From Allobosea sp. Tri-44 (GTDB taxonomy: Bacteria; Pseudomonadota; Alphaproteobacteria; Rhizobiales; Beijerinckiaceae): a stretch of 64,000 bases of DNA. Location: assembly GCF_004123845.1 (NCBI RefSeq), contig NZ_NBDP01000042.1:124001-188000 (forward strand), written 5' to 3'. The notes under the pieces are model-generated. The model saw only the letters and a program-made list of their open reading frames with translations. It ran no database searches and was not told where the DNA came from. The position numbers and the translations under genes are program-made. Shown here piece by piece: positions 52,621 through 62,299 of the stretch; position 1 is the first letter of the stretch; each line of letters starts with the position of its first letter.

Positions 52621-53446
52621 CGGTGCAGAGGTGCTGGTCAGGCGGTGAGTGTGTTTGACCAGCACCAATCAGAATCGTACCGCTCGGCGTCAAACTTGCC
52701 TCCAGAGAGCGGAGCTGCGTCGCGACGGCGAGGCGTCGAGGCCGTCCTGGTGAGGTCCTTGGCAACGCCGCAGATGCCCTGGGCGTGGCGAGCGATCGCC
52801 CACGGCGGCATCGGCGACAACGATCACATCCATACACTCGTCAGCGAGGCGGCGGCCGAGATCATCCGGCTTTCAGTTCCGGGGACCCTGACGCGGCAAG
52901 GGGCGATTGAGGTCACCCCTTAGTCGGGTAATTCATTTCGGCAGTATCACCTGGAACCGGGCCGTCAGATGGTTGAGACCCATCCTGTGGCAATAGTTTA
53001 ATAGCAGCTCCGGTTTGTCGAGGCCGCGCCGCTGCGGAAACGTCGCCATGAGCGTGGCGGAATTCGGCCTCTCCAGCATGAGCTTGACCTTCTGGACCCG
53101 CTTGCGCGATCACGAACACTCGGAAGCCACCAGCCGCGCCCGGAAGCAAAGCTTCGCGCCAAACATGGAAATTGAGATTCGCACGAGAGCTGACGTCATC
53201 TCGTCGCTTCGGCAAATGCACTTGGGTGCTCGCACGACATTGGACTGAAGCCGACCCAGCCGTCCACCGCGGTCGTGGTCTCGCGAGACGTAACGTGCGT
53301 AGCCCCCCAGGTTTGCTGCGTTTAGGCGAATCCTAATCACCACTGCAAAATTTCGTATTTTTCCTCAACTGACGCCGCCGCTAGACCAAAGCCGGGGTTG
53401 GGGTTCCCGCAACGGGAAACCCTCCGGATTCGGCAAGAGGCGATCA
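52621..53446. other. Gene-poor gap with a decayed remnant
   Basis: 826 nt without an intact gene. Short ORFs in all frames look random, except for the interrupted minus-strand frame at 52933-53170. The last 100 nt before 53447 are AT-richer and probably hold the promoter of the monooxygenase gene. Confidence 0.5.
52933..53170 (-). pseudogene. Interrupted protein remnant with in-frame TGA
   Basis: The minus-strand frame reads MFGAKLCFRARLVASECS, a TGA (53110-53112), then SRKRVQKVKLMLERPNSATL, MATFPQRRGLDKPELLLNYC, HRMGLNHLTARFQVILPK and a stop. The second part looks like genuine protein sequence with normal codon bias. A CGA-to-TGA change is the simplest explanation. I do not recognise the family. 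Confidence 0.4.
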
Positions 53447-54733
53447 ATGTCAGTTGAGCAGATCGACACGCTCGTCGTCGGCGGCGGCCAGGCGGGGGTC
53501 GCGATGAGCGAGCATCTCGGCCGGGCCGGCGTGCCTCATGTCGTTCTCGAGAGAAGCCGCATCGCCGAACGCTGGCGCTCCGAGCGCTGGGACTCGCTCG
53601 CCGCGAACGGGCCGGCCTGGCACGACCGCTTTCCGGGCCTCACCTTTTCCGATGTCGATGGTGAGGTCGGCCCTAACGACTTCCCGTCGAAGGAAACGGT
53701 TGCCGACTATTTCGTCGCCTATGCCAAGAAGATCGCGGCCCCGATCCGCTGCGGCGTCGAGGTCCGGCATGTCGAGCGGCTGGCCGGCCGGCCGGGCTTC
53801 CGCGTCGAGACATCGGCGGGGATGATGGAGGCCAACCGGATCGTGGTCGCGACCGGCCCGTTCCAGTGCCCGATCGTTCCCAAGGTGGTTCCGCCGGAAA
53901 CCGGCGTGCTGCAGATGCATTCCACCGCTTACCGCAATCCCGGCCAATTGCCTGAGGGTGCCGTTCTGGTCGTCGGGTCTGGCTCTTCGGGGACGCAGAT
54001 CGCCGAGGAATTGCTGGATTCGGGGCGGCGCGTCTACCTGTCCGTCGGGCCGCATGATCGCCCGCCGCGGGCCTATCGTGGCCGCGACTTCTGCTGGTGG
54101 CTGGGCGTCCTAGGCAAATGGGATGCGGCTGCGCGGGAGCCGGGCACGGAGCATGTCACGATCGCGGTGAGTGGGGCGAATGGCGGTCACACGATCGATT
54201 TCCGGCGCCTGGCGGCACGAGGACTGCTCCTCGTCGGGCGGACGCAGACTTGCGAGAACGGCGTGGTCAGCTTTGCCCCCGACCTCGTCGAGAATCTTCG
54301 GCGCGGCGATGCGAATCTTCACGCCTTGCTGGATGAGGCTGATGCCTATATCGCCCGCAATGGCCTCGATTTGCCGGAGGAACCGGAGGCGCGCGCCATC
54401 GTCGCGGATTCCGATTGCGTGGCAAATCCCATCGCCTCGCTCGATCTGGCGCAGGCCGGGATCGGCACGATCATCTGGGCGACGGGTTTCACCGCCGACT
54501 ACAGCTGGATGAAGGTAGACGCCTTCGACGCCAATGGTCGCCCGCAGCACCAGCGCGGCGTCTCGTCCGAGCCCGGCATCTACTTCCTGGGCCTGCCCTG
54601 GCAGTCGCGGCGCGGCTCGACCTTCATCTGGGGCGTCTGGCACGACGCCCGATATCTGGCGGACCAGATCACGATCCAGCGCAGCTACGCAGCCTATCAT
54701 GATGCCATGCAGCGCGAACTCGAGAGCGCATGA
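53447..54733 (+). CDS. Flavin-dependent monooxygenase (CzcO/FMO-like)
   Basis: A 428-residue two-dinucleotide flavoprotein: FAD site TLVVGGGQAGVAMSEHLGRA, FMO-like ERWRSERWDSLAANGPAWHD, and NADPH site VLVVGSGSSGTQIAEELLDS. IIWATGFTADYSWMKVDAFD matches the ATGF motif of class B monooxygenases. It should hydroxylate nitrogen, sulfur or a ketone in the pathway substrate. It is separated by an 826-nt gap from the upstream enzymes but shares orientation with RidA and DUF1028 genes 80 nt downstream. Confidence 0.88.
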   Translation: MSVEQIDTLVVGGGQAGVAMSEHLGRAGVPHVVLERSRIAERWRSERWDSLAANGPAWHDRFPGLTFSDVDGEVGPNDFPSKETVADYFVAYAKKIAAPIRCGVEVRHVERLAGRPGFRVETSAGMMEANRIVVATGPFQCPIVPKVVPPETGVLQMHSTAYRNPGQLPEGAVLVVGSGSSGTQIAEELLDSGRRVYLSVGPHDRPPRAYRGRDFCWWLGVLGKWDAAAREPGTEHVTIAVSGANGGHTIDFRRLAARGLLLVGRTQTCENGVVSFAPDLVENLRRGDANLHALLDEADAYIARNGLDLPEEPEARAIVADSDCVANPIASLDLAQAGIGTIIWATGFTADYSWMKVDAFDANGRPQHQRGVSSEPGIYFLGLPWQSRRGSTFIWGVWHDARYLADQITIQRSYAAYHDAMQRELESA

Positions 54734-54812
54734 CTGTCGAACAGGAACTCGAGTTCGGCGCATGGGCCTCCGGGCCGTTCGCGCCGCGCATGGTCTGACC
54801 AAGGAGGCCGAG

Positions 54813-55229
54813 ATGGCGCATACCCGCATCCGCAAGTTCAACACCAAGGACACCTATCCGGAGCAGAAGCTCGACAACGACCTGGCGCAGGCCGTCGTCA
54901 CCCGGGGCGGCCGGATCGTCTGGCTGCGCGGCCAGTGCCCGCAGAACCTCGACGACGCCGTCAACCTCGACAGCCATGACCCGGTCGAGCAGACCCACAA
55001 GGTCATGCAGAACATCAAGCAGCTGATCGAGGAAGCCGGCGGCGAGATGGCGCATCTGGTCAAGGTCGTCGTCTACCTGACCGACGTCCGCCATCGCGAG
55101 GCCGTTTACCGCACCATGGGCGAATACCTCAAAGGCGTGCACCCGGTTTCGACCGGGCTCGTGGTGCAGGCGCTGGCCCGGCCGGAATGGCTGGTCGAGA
55201 TCGACGGCACGGCCGTCATTCCGGATTAA
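54813..55229 (+). CDS. RidA family (imine/enamine deaminase-like) protein
   Basis: A 138-residue YjgF/YER057c/UK114 protein: ARTRGGRIVWLRGQ-like segment (here VVTRGGRIVWLRGQCPQNLD), QTHKVMQNIKQLIEEAGGEM, LVKVVVYLTDVRHREAVYRT and a C-terminal RPEWLVEIDGTAVI. The Arg that contacts substrate carboxylate in RidA appears conserved (LARPEWLVEIDG), so imine hydrolysis is plausible. AAGGAGG lies 6 nt before the ATG. The stop codon TAA directly abuts the left end of a MITE-like element. Confidence 0.88.
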   Translation: MAHTRIRKFNTKDTYPEQKLDNDLAQAVVTRGGRIVWLRGQCPQNLDDAVNLDSHDPVEQTHKVMQNIKQLIEEAGGEMAHLVKVVVYLTDVRHREAVYRTMGEYLKGVHPVSTGLVVQALARPEWLVEIDGTAVIPD

Positions 55230-55491
55230 GAGCTCCTAACAGAACCTGGAGGGATCTCGATGGGCTTTGGCGGAGTCGAATGCCAGGAGAAGCGCGCAGC
55301 CGATACCGTGGGTATCGGCAAGTCGCTTCGACGCCGCAGTCGGCCCGCCAAAGCCCACCTGCGGCGCCGGGAATTCGCCCGCCCGCGGCGTCGCGCCGCT
55401 TGCCGATACCAGCGGTATCGGCTTCACGACACTCCTGGCGGATCGACCGAATTGCCGGCGTCGAGACCCCTCCAGGTTCTGTTAGGAGCTC
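55230..55491. mobile_element. 262-bp MITE-like element with long terminal inverted repeats
   Basis: The left end GAGCTCCTAACAGAACCTGG continues to about 30 nt and is repeated in inverted form at the right end with only one or two mismatches. TAA lies immediately outside both ends (55227-55229 and 55492-55494), consistent with a 3-bp target duplication. Inside are two further palindromes, CCGATACC/GGTATCGG pairs, and a TGGGCTTTGGCGG / CCGCCAAAGCCCA pair. No transposase is encoded; short ORFs inside mirror one another. It is probably a non-autonomous transposable element. Confidence 0.8.
55484..55488 (+). promoter_or_regulatory. Ribosome binding site supplied by the MITE end
   Basis: AGGAG in the right terminal repeat lies 10 nt before the DUF1028 ATG at 55499. 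There is no other Shine-Dalgarno sequence in the 7 nt between the element and the start. Confidence 0.6.
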
Positions 55492-55498
55492 TAAGCCG

Positions 55499-56173
55499 AT
55501 GACCTTTTCCTTGGTCGCCCGCTGCGCCCGGACCGGCATGTTCGGTGTCGCGATCTCGTCCTCTTCGCCTGCGGTCGCGGCGCGCTGCTCCTATGCTCGC
55601 GCGGGCGTCGGTGCGGTCGCATCGCAGAATGTCACCGACCCGACCCTGGGTCCGTTGACCCTCGACCTGATGGAAGAAGGCCGGAGCGCGGCGGAAGCGA
55701 TCGCCGAAGTCCAGAAGCGCGGCCGGTTCATCGAATACCGGCAGGTGCTGGCGGTCGACCGGAACGGGATGACGGCGATCCATTCCGGGCCGAACTCGCT
55801 CGGGATCTGGACATCGGCGCAGGCCGAGAACGTCGCCTCGGGCGGCAATCTCCTCGCCAATGACGGCGTGCCCCAGGCGATCGTCGACGGCTTCCTCGCA
55901 AGCACCGGCCATATCGGCGACCGGCTGATCGCCGCCATGCGCGCCGGCCTGGCCGCGGGCGGCGAGGCGGGGCCGGTCCGCTCGGCGGGGCTCAAGATCG
56001 TCGACAAGGTCAGCTGGCCGGTCGCCGATCTGCGCTGCGACTGGACGGAGGACTGCCCGATCGAGGCGATCGCGACGGCCTGGGACGTCTACAAGCCGCA
56101 GCTCGACGCCTATATCCAGCGCGCGCTCGATCCGCGCGCGGCGCCGTCCTACGGCGTTCCCGGCGACGAGTGA
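55499..56173 (+). CDS. DUF1028 family protein (Ntn-hydrolase-like)
   Basis: A 224-residue DUF1028 protein: MTFSLVARCARTGMFGVAIS, SPAVAARCSYARAGVGAVAS and QNVTDPTLGPLTLDLMEEGR are all typical. The family has the Ntn-hydrolase fold and is often linked to peptide or amide catabolism, but its reaction is unknown. It lies downstream of RidA, separated only by the MITE-like element, and is likely part of the same operon. It converges on the LysR gene with a 15-nt gap. Confidence 0.85.
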   Translation: MTFSLVARCARTGMFGVAISSSSPAVAARCSYARAGVGAVASQNVTDPTLGPLTLDLMEEGRSAAEAIAEVQKRGRFIEYRQVLAVDRNGMTAIHSGPNSLGIWTSAQAENVASGGNLLANDGVPQAIVDGFLASTGHIGDRLIAAMRAGLAAGGEAGPVRSAGLKIVDKVSWPVADLRCDWTEDCPIEAIATAWDVYKPQLDAYIQRALDPRAAPSYGVPGDE

Positions 56174-56188
56174 GAGCGCGACAGTCGT

Positions 56189-57142
56189 CTACGGGTCGAT
56201 CCGCGTGCGCTCGGTCATGGCGGGCGCGACCATGCCGGGGATGTAGGAGCGCGATATGCGCGCCTGGCAGTGGGCCTCGAACGCCGCGATCAGCCTCGAC
56301 TTGGCCAGCGTGCGTAGCGTCGCGACCCCGATCGTCATCGGACGATGCTGCCCCGCCAGCCGGATCGAGACCAGCTTGCGGCCATCGAGCGCCTGGTCCG
56401 AGCGCGGGCGGACGTTGAACAACGCATAGCCGGCGCCGTTGGCGACCATCGCCCGGACGACGTCGGGATAGGATGACCGTGCTGCGATCGTAGGCGTGAT
56501 GCCGGCGGACATGAACAGGGCGACGAAATACTCCCGGCTCAAGGGCAGATCGAGCAGCACCAGCGGCTGATCGGCAAGCTCTTCCAGCGTCACGGCGCTC
56601 TCGCGTGCGAGAGGATGCGTCTCGGCGACGACGATATAGGGCGGCAGGCTGACGAGCTGCGAAAACTCGATATCCTCGGGAATCTGGAGATCATAGGTCA
56701 GGGCCAGATCGATCTCGGACCGCCGCAGCCCCCTGAGCAAATCCTCCTGATGCCCCTCGATATGCAGGATTTTCGTGTCGGGAAAGGCGGAGACGAAGCC
56801 CTGCGACAATTCCGGGACCAGCATCGGGGCCAATGTCACCATGCAGCCCAGGGACAGCGTGCCGCGCACCAGCCCGCTCGTTTCGTCGGCGACGGTGTAG
56901 AGGCTCTCGGCCTGGGCGACGACGCGCTTGGCCTCGGCGAGCAGCGCCCGGCCAACCGGCGTCAGCGACAGCCCCTGGGCATGGTGGCGAATGAAGAGTT
57001 GGGCCTTCAGCTCGCGTTCGAGATGCGAGATCGCCGTCGAAATCGAGGGCTGGGAAATATGGATTCGTTCGGAGGCGAGGGTGATGCTGCCCGTTTCGCC
57101 GGCCGCGATGAAATATTCCAACTGACGTAGGGAAAAGCGCAT
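56189..57142 (-). CDS. LysR family transcriptional regulator
   Basis: A 317-residue regulator: HTH LRQLEYFIAAGETGSITLAS and ISQPSISTAISHLERELKAQ, then a CynR/CysB-like effector domain with LALTYDLQIPEDIEFSQLVS and VRAMVANGAGYALFNVRP. All parts are intact. It lies downstream of the ArgE-like gene (72-nt gap), same strand, and probably controls the deacylase-Liv operon and perhaps the RidA-DUF1028 genes. No operator is obvious. Confidence 0.87.
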   Translation of the reverse strand: MRFSLRQLEYFIAAGETGSITLASERIHISQPSISTAISHLERELKAQLFIRHHAQGLSLTPVGRALLAEAKRVVAQAESLYTVADETSGLVRGTLSLGCMVTLAPMLVPELSQGFVSAFPDTKILHIEGHQEDLLRGLRRSEIDLALTYDLQIPEDIEFSQLVSLPPYIVVAETHPLARESAVTLEELADQPLVLLDLPLSREYFVALFMSAGITPTIAARSSYPDVVRAMVANGAGYALFNVRPRSDQALDGRKLVSIRLAGQHRPMTIGVATLRTLAKSRLIAAFEAHCQARISRSYIPGMVAPAMTERTRIDP

Positions 57143-57214
57143 GCGGCAGCATAAAGCACGACGAGCACGTGCGGCAAAGCGCGGCCATATTCGCGAGCCG
57201 GGCGGCCTTATGCT

Positions 57215-58363
57215 TCAGGCAGCGATCCTGTCGAGCAGCCGCTCCATGAACCGGTCGCAGGCGGCGAGCTGGTCGAGCGTGATGAACTCGTCGGGCTTGT
57301 GACCCTGATCCATCGAGCCGGGGCCGCAGACCAGCGCGGGCACGCCGAGGCGGCTGGAGAACAGGCCGCCTTCCGTTCCGAAAGCGACCTTGTGCGTCGC
57401 CCCGTCGTCGAGCAGCGCGGCGACGAAGCGGACGGCCTCTGACTCCGCCGGTGTCGCAAGGCCCGGATAGTCGTTCAGGCGCTCGATCCTGATCGCGGCC
57501 TCGGGATGGGCCGCCTGCCGAGCGGCGGCCAGCGCAGCCGCCTCGTCCATCAGGGCGTCGAGGATTGCGGCCGGATCGTCGGCGGCGACATTGCGGATCT
57601 CGAAATCGACGCTGCAAAGCGAGGGCACGATGTTCAGCGCCGTGCCGCCCGCGATCAAGCCGGCATGGAGCGTCGTGTAGGGAATGTCGTAATCGTCGTC
57701 GCGCGCGCCGCTCTGCGCCAACTCGTCCTGCCGCCGCCGCAAGGCCGCGACGAAATCGCAGGCCAGATGGATGGCGTTGAGCGCTTTCGGTGCCAGCGCG
57801 GAATGGCCGGGAACACCGCAACAGGTCGCCCGCGCGGCGAGCTTGCCCTTGTGCCCCGTCGCGATGCACATCTGCGTCGGCTCGCCGATCACCGCGAGCC
57901 TGGCGGCGAAGCCCCGGGCGGCGAGGAGGTCGATCAGGGAGCGGACGCCGACGCAGCCGATCTCCTCGTCATGGCTCAGGGCGAGGTGCAACGGTGTCGC
58001 GAGATCGCGCGATGCGGCGCGGGCGGCCAGCGCCAGTGCCGAGGCGACGAAGCCCTTCATGTCGGCCGTGCCACGCCCGAAAGCGCGGCCGTCGGCGATC
58101 CTGAGCTTGAACGGGTCGGAATTCCAGGGCTGGCCTTCGGTCGGCACCACATCGGTGTGGCCGGACAGCATGATGCCCGGTTTGTCGCGCGGGCCGATGG
58201 TCGCGAAGAGGTTGGCCTTGCGTCCGCCCTCCGCCTCGACGAGCTCGCTCTCGATGCCGTGCTGGGCGAGGAAGGCGCGCACGAAGTCGATCAGCGGGCG
58301 GTTCGGATCTCTGCTGACGGTGGAGAAGGACACCAGCTTTTCGAGGATCGCCAGCGTGTTCAT
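57215..58363 (-). CDS. ArgE/DapE family deacylase (acetylornithine deacetylase-like)
   Basis: A 382-residue M20 metallo-amidohydrolase. Zinc ligands and catalytic residues are in MLSGHTDVVPTEG (His, Asp), GRGTADMKGF (Asp), SHDEEIGCVG (Glu-Glu), VIGEPTQM (Glu) and CGPGSMDQGHKPDEF (terminal His). GTEGGLFSSRLGVPALVCGP is typical of ArgE. Its place beside a Liv-type transporter, away from arginine genes, suggests it removes an acyl group from an imported N-acylated compound rather than serving arginine synthesis. Confidence 0.87.
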   Translation of the reverse strand: MNTLAILEKLVSFSTVSRDPNRPLIDFVRAFLAQHGIESELVEAEGGRKANLFATIGPRDKPGIMLSGHTDVVPTEGQPWNSDPFKLRIADGRAFGRGTADMKGFVASALALAARAASRDLATPLHLALSHDEEIGCVGVRSLIDLLAARGFAARLAVIGEPTQMCIATGHKGKLAARATCCGVPGHSALAPKALNAIHLACDFVAALRRRQDELAQSGARDDDYDIPYTTLHAGLIAGGTALNIVPSLCSVDFEIRNVAADDPAAILDALMDEAAALAAARQAAHPEAAIRIERLNDYPGLATPAESEAVRFVAALLDDGATHKVAFGTEGGLFSSRLGVPALVCGPGSMDQGHKPDEFITLDQLAACDRFMERLLDRIAA

Positions 58364-58404
58364 GCCCAGACCTTCACGCCGATCGCCGCGCGCTGCTGCG
58401 GAAA

Positions 58405-59890
<1,486 letters not shown>

Positions 59891-59894
59891 GAGC

Positions 59895-61070
59895 TCAGCC
59901 TCCGTAGCGCCGCAGCCGCTGCGGGAAGATGCCCTGCGGGCGGATCATCAGGAAGGCGATCACGGTCACGCCGAAAAACAGGATGCGGTAATCGGAAAAG
60001 GCGCGCAGCTTCTCCGGCAGCATTGTCAGCAGGAAGGCGCCGACGATGACGCCGAGCGTGTTGTCCATGCCGCCGGCGATCACCATCGTCATGATCGTCA
60101 CCGAGACGAGGAAGGTGAAGTTGTCGGGCGAGATGAAGCCGACATAGAAGGCGTAGATCGTGCCGGCAAAGCCCGCGAGGAAGGCGTCGACCACGAAGGC
60201 GAGGACCTTGTACCAGGTCGCGTTGATGCCCTGGCAGCGGGCCGCCAGTTCGTCCGCCCGCAATGCGTTCCAGGCGAGCCCGATCCGCGAATGATGCAGC
60301 CTTGCGGCAAAGAGGATCGAGACCCCGACGAGCGCGGCCGAGAGATAGTAGAAATTCGCCTGCGATGGCAGCGAGTGGCCGAAGATGACGAGCGGCGAGG
60401 CGAAGGAATGCCCGAACAGCTCCGGCGCCGGAATGCCGACCAGTCCGTTCGGACCGCCGGTGAATTCGAGATTGTTGAGGAGCTGGTGGACGACGACGCC
60501 GAAGGCGATGGTGACCAGCGCAAGATAGCTATCGCGCGTACGCATCGAGGGCACGCCGAGCACGAAGCCGAAGATCGTCGCGACCACCGCCGCCGCCGGC
60601 AGCGCCAGCCAGAAGCTGACATCCCAGTTCAGGGCGAGCAGCGCCGAGGCGTAGGCGCCGATGCCGTAGGAGGCTCCGGTGGCGAAGTTCGGAATGTTGG
60701 CGCTGCCGAGCTGGAAGTTCAGCGCCAGCGCCAGCACCGCATAGAGCTGCGCGATGATCAGCAGGTGAAGTGCATAGGTGCTCTTCTCCAGCAGGAAGGG
60801 GAACAGCAGCACGATCGCGATGCCCAGCAGCGTCGCAAAGCGAGCTTGCGCCGAGAAGGCGCCCTCGATCCGGGCCTCGACCGTGGGCAGGCGTTGCAGC
60901 CCGACCAGCACGATGGCGAAGAAGGCGAGCAGCCCGACGACCACGCGCCAGTCTTCGGCCAGCAGGAACTGCCTGAGGAAGGCGGCGCTGCCGATCTCGG
61001 TGAGCGCAACGATGGAGAGAGCGGTGGCGGCGCCAGAGGTTCCGCGCGTCGCTGTCACGGACACGGACAT
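59895..61070 (-). CDS. livM: Branched-chain-type amino acid ABC transporter permease (LivM)
   Basis: A 391-residue permease with about ten helices. The LivM signature is AVLALALNFQLGSANIPNFA and ASYGIGAYASALLALN; the EAA-like loop is LAWNALRADELAARCQGINA, and FTFLVSVTIMTMVIAGGMDN follows. The N-terminal extension of two extra helices is usual for LivM. It lies 4 nt after livH and 4 nt before livG within one operon. Confidence 0.92.
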   Translation of the reverse strand: MSVSVTATRGTSGAATALSIVALTEIGSAAFLRQFLLAEDWRVVVGLLAFFAIVLVGLQRLPTVEARIEGAFSAQARFATLLGIAIVLLFPFLLEKSTYALHLLIIAQLYAVLALALNFQLGSANIPNFATGASYGIGAYASALLALNWDVSFWLALPAAAVVATIFGFVLGVPSMRTRDSYLALVTIAFGVVVHQLLNNLEFTGGPNGLVGIPAPELFGHSFASPLVIFGHSLPSQANFYYLSAALVGVSILFAARLHHSRIGLAWNALRADELAARCQGINATWYKVLAFVVDAFLAGFAGTIYAFYVGFISPDNFTFLVSVTIMTMVIAGGMDNTLGVIVGAFLLTMLPEKLRAFSDYRILFFGVTVIAFLMIRPQGIFPQRLRRYGG

Positions 61071-61074
61071 CGGC

Positions 61075-61992
61075 TCAGACCTTTTCCACGATTGTGCGGC
61101 CGAGCAGGCCGGCCGGCCGGAAGACGAGGACGCAGATGACGAGCAGGAACACGAAGACCAGGCGATAGGAGGCGCCGTTCGGGACCGTAGCCTGAACCAG
61201 CGTGTCGAGACCGGCGATGAGCAGGCTGCCGATGATCGCGCCCGGCATGGAGCCGAGCCCGCCGACCACCGCGGCCGAAAAGCCGATCAGGCCGACATCG
61301 ACGCTGAAGTCGAAGCGGACGATGCCGGCATAGCCCGCGAAGAACAGGCCGCCGATGGCGCCGATGGCCGAGGCGATGAAGAAGGTGATCTGGAAGATCC
61401 GCGCCGGCGAGATCGAGATGAGGCGCGCCGCATCCCTGTCCTGCGACACGGCCTTGATGTGGAGGCCGAGCCGCGTCCGCTCGAGCATGTAGAACAGCAG
61501 GCCGACCGAAAGGACCGAGACCAGGATCGCGACGAGGTTGAAGGCCGGGATGGTGACGCCGAGGACTTCGATGCTGCCGGGCACGAGCCTCGGCACTGCG
61601 TGAGGGTTCGATCCTTGCGGGTACAGATGGCGGATCAGCTCGCGCAGGACGATGCCGAGCGCGACGGTGGCGACCAGCGCCATCATCGCAGGAGCATTCT
61701 GGAAGCGCTTGATCACGAGATAGTAGAGCACCACGCCGAGCAGGCCGGTGACGATGACGGCCAGCAGCACCGAAAGCACGATGGCCGCCACTGCAGGCGA
61801 GCCGCCGACGGATGCGCTCACCGTCTGCACGGCCGCGAGCGCCAGGAACGGGGCCAGCAGCGACACGTCGCCATGCGAGAAATGGATGATGTTGAGGACA
61901 CCGAAAAGCAGGCTGAATCCGACCGCGACCAGTGCATAGATCGAGCCGAGCGTGATCCAGTTCAGGAGCTGCTGAACCAGTTGCTCTGTCAT
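61075..61992 (-). CDS. livH: Branched-chain-type amino acid ABC transporter permease (LivH)
   Basis: A 305-residue permease with about eight helices. The N-terminus has LNWITLGSIYALVAVGFSLL and FGVLNIIHFSHGDVSLLAPF, the LivH signature; the EAA-like loop is LGLHIKAVSQDRDAARLISI, and FSAAVVGGLGSMPGAIIGSL is conserved. It is the first gene of the minus-strand livHMGF-argE unit and is divergent from the binding-protein gene across 307 nt. Confidence 0.93.
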   Translation of the reverse strand: MTEQLVQQLLNWITLGSIYALVAVGFSLLFGVLNIIHFSHGDVSLLAPFLALAAVQTVSASVGGSPAVAAIVLSVLLAVIVTGLLGVVLYYLVIKRFQNAPAMMALVATVALGIVLRELIRHLYPQGSNPHAVPRLVPGSIEVLGVTIPAFNLVAILVSVLSVGLLFYMLERTRLGLHIKAVSQDRDAARLISISPARIFQITFFIASAIGAIGGLFFAGYAGIVRFDFSVDVGLIGFSAAVVGGLGSMPGAIIGSLLIAGLDTLVQATVPNGASYRLVFVFLLVICVLVFRPAGLLGRTIVEKV

Positions 61993-62299
61993 TCACATCC
62001 CCTCGCGTTTGCATCGCCCCAGCCGGGACGTGCCGCAACTGATTTTCGCTGTGCACCAGAACCGAAGCCGGCAAGAGTCGCAATTTCGGAATCCCTGCTT
62101 TGCTTGTCTTGAGGCAAGTCGCGCTCGCCCGTCATTCGCCGGCTTGTGAGGCTCCGGGCGGCCTGCTTCGGCAAAACGGAAGCTCTGGGCGCAAAATATC
62201 CGATTTGCTTCGGGTTTCCTGAAGGGCAGATGGTCGAGCCACGATGTCGTCGGTGACGCTCACGGAGCCGGACACATCCAATTCCTTGAGGAGGGGATC
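61993..62299. other. Divergent promoter region between livH and livK
   Basis: 307 nt without a gene. It must hold promoters for both the livHMGF operon and livK. No strong palindrome or sigma-70 consensus stands out. GAGGAGG near 62288-62294 is the ribosome site of livK. Confidence 0.5.

Noticed and set aside
50851..52668. 605-codon open frame antisense to the ThDP enzyme gene
   Set aside because: Same GC-driven shadow; the sense strand encodes a full, motif-complete enzyme.
53110..53112. In-frame TGA read as selenocysteine
   Set aside because: No selenocysteine insertion hairpin follows and the surrounding protein is not a known selenoprotein; gene decay is simpler.
55236..55502. Short ORFs inside the MITE-like element (both strands) as genes
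   Set aside because: They mirror each other because of the inverted repeats, both ending DPSRFC, and have no independent coding signal.
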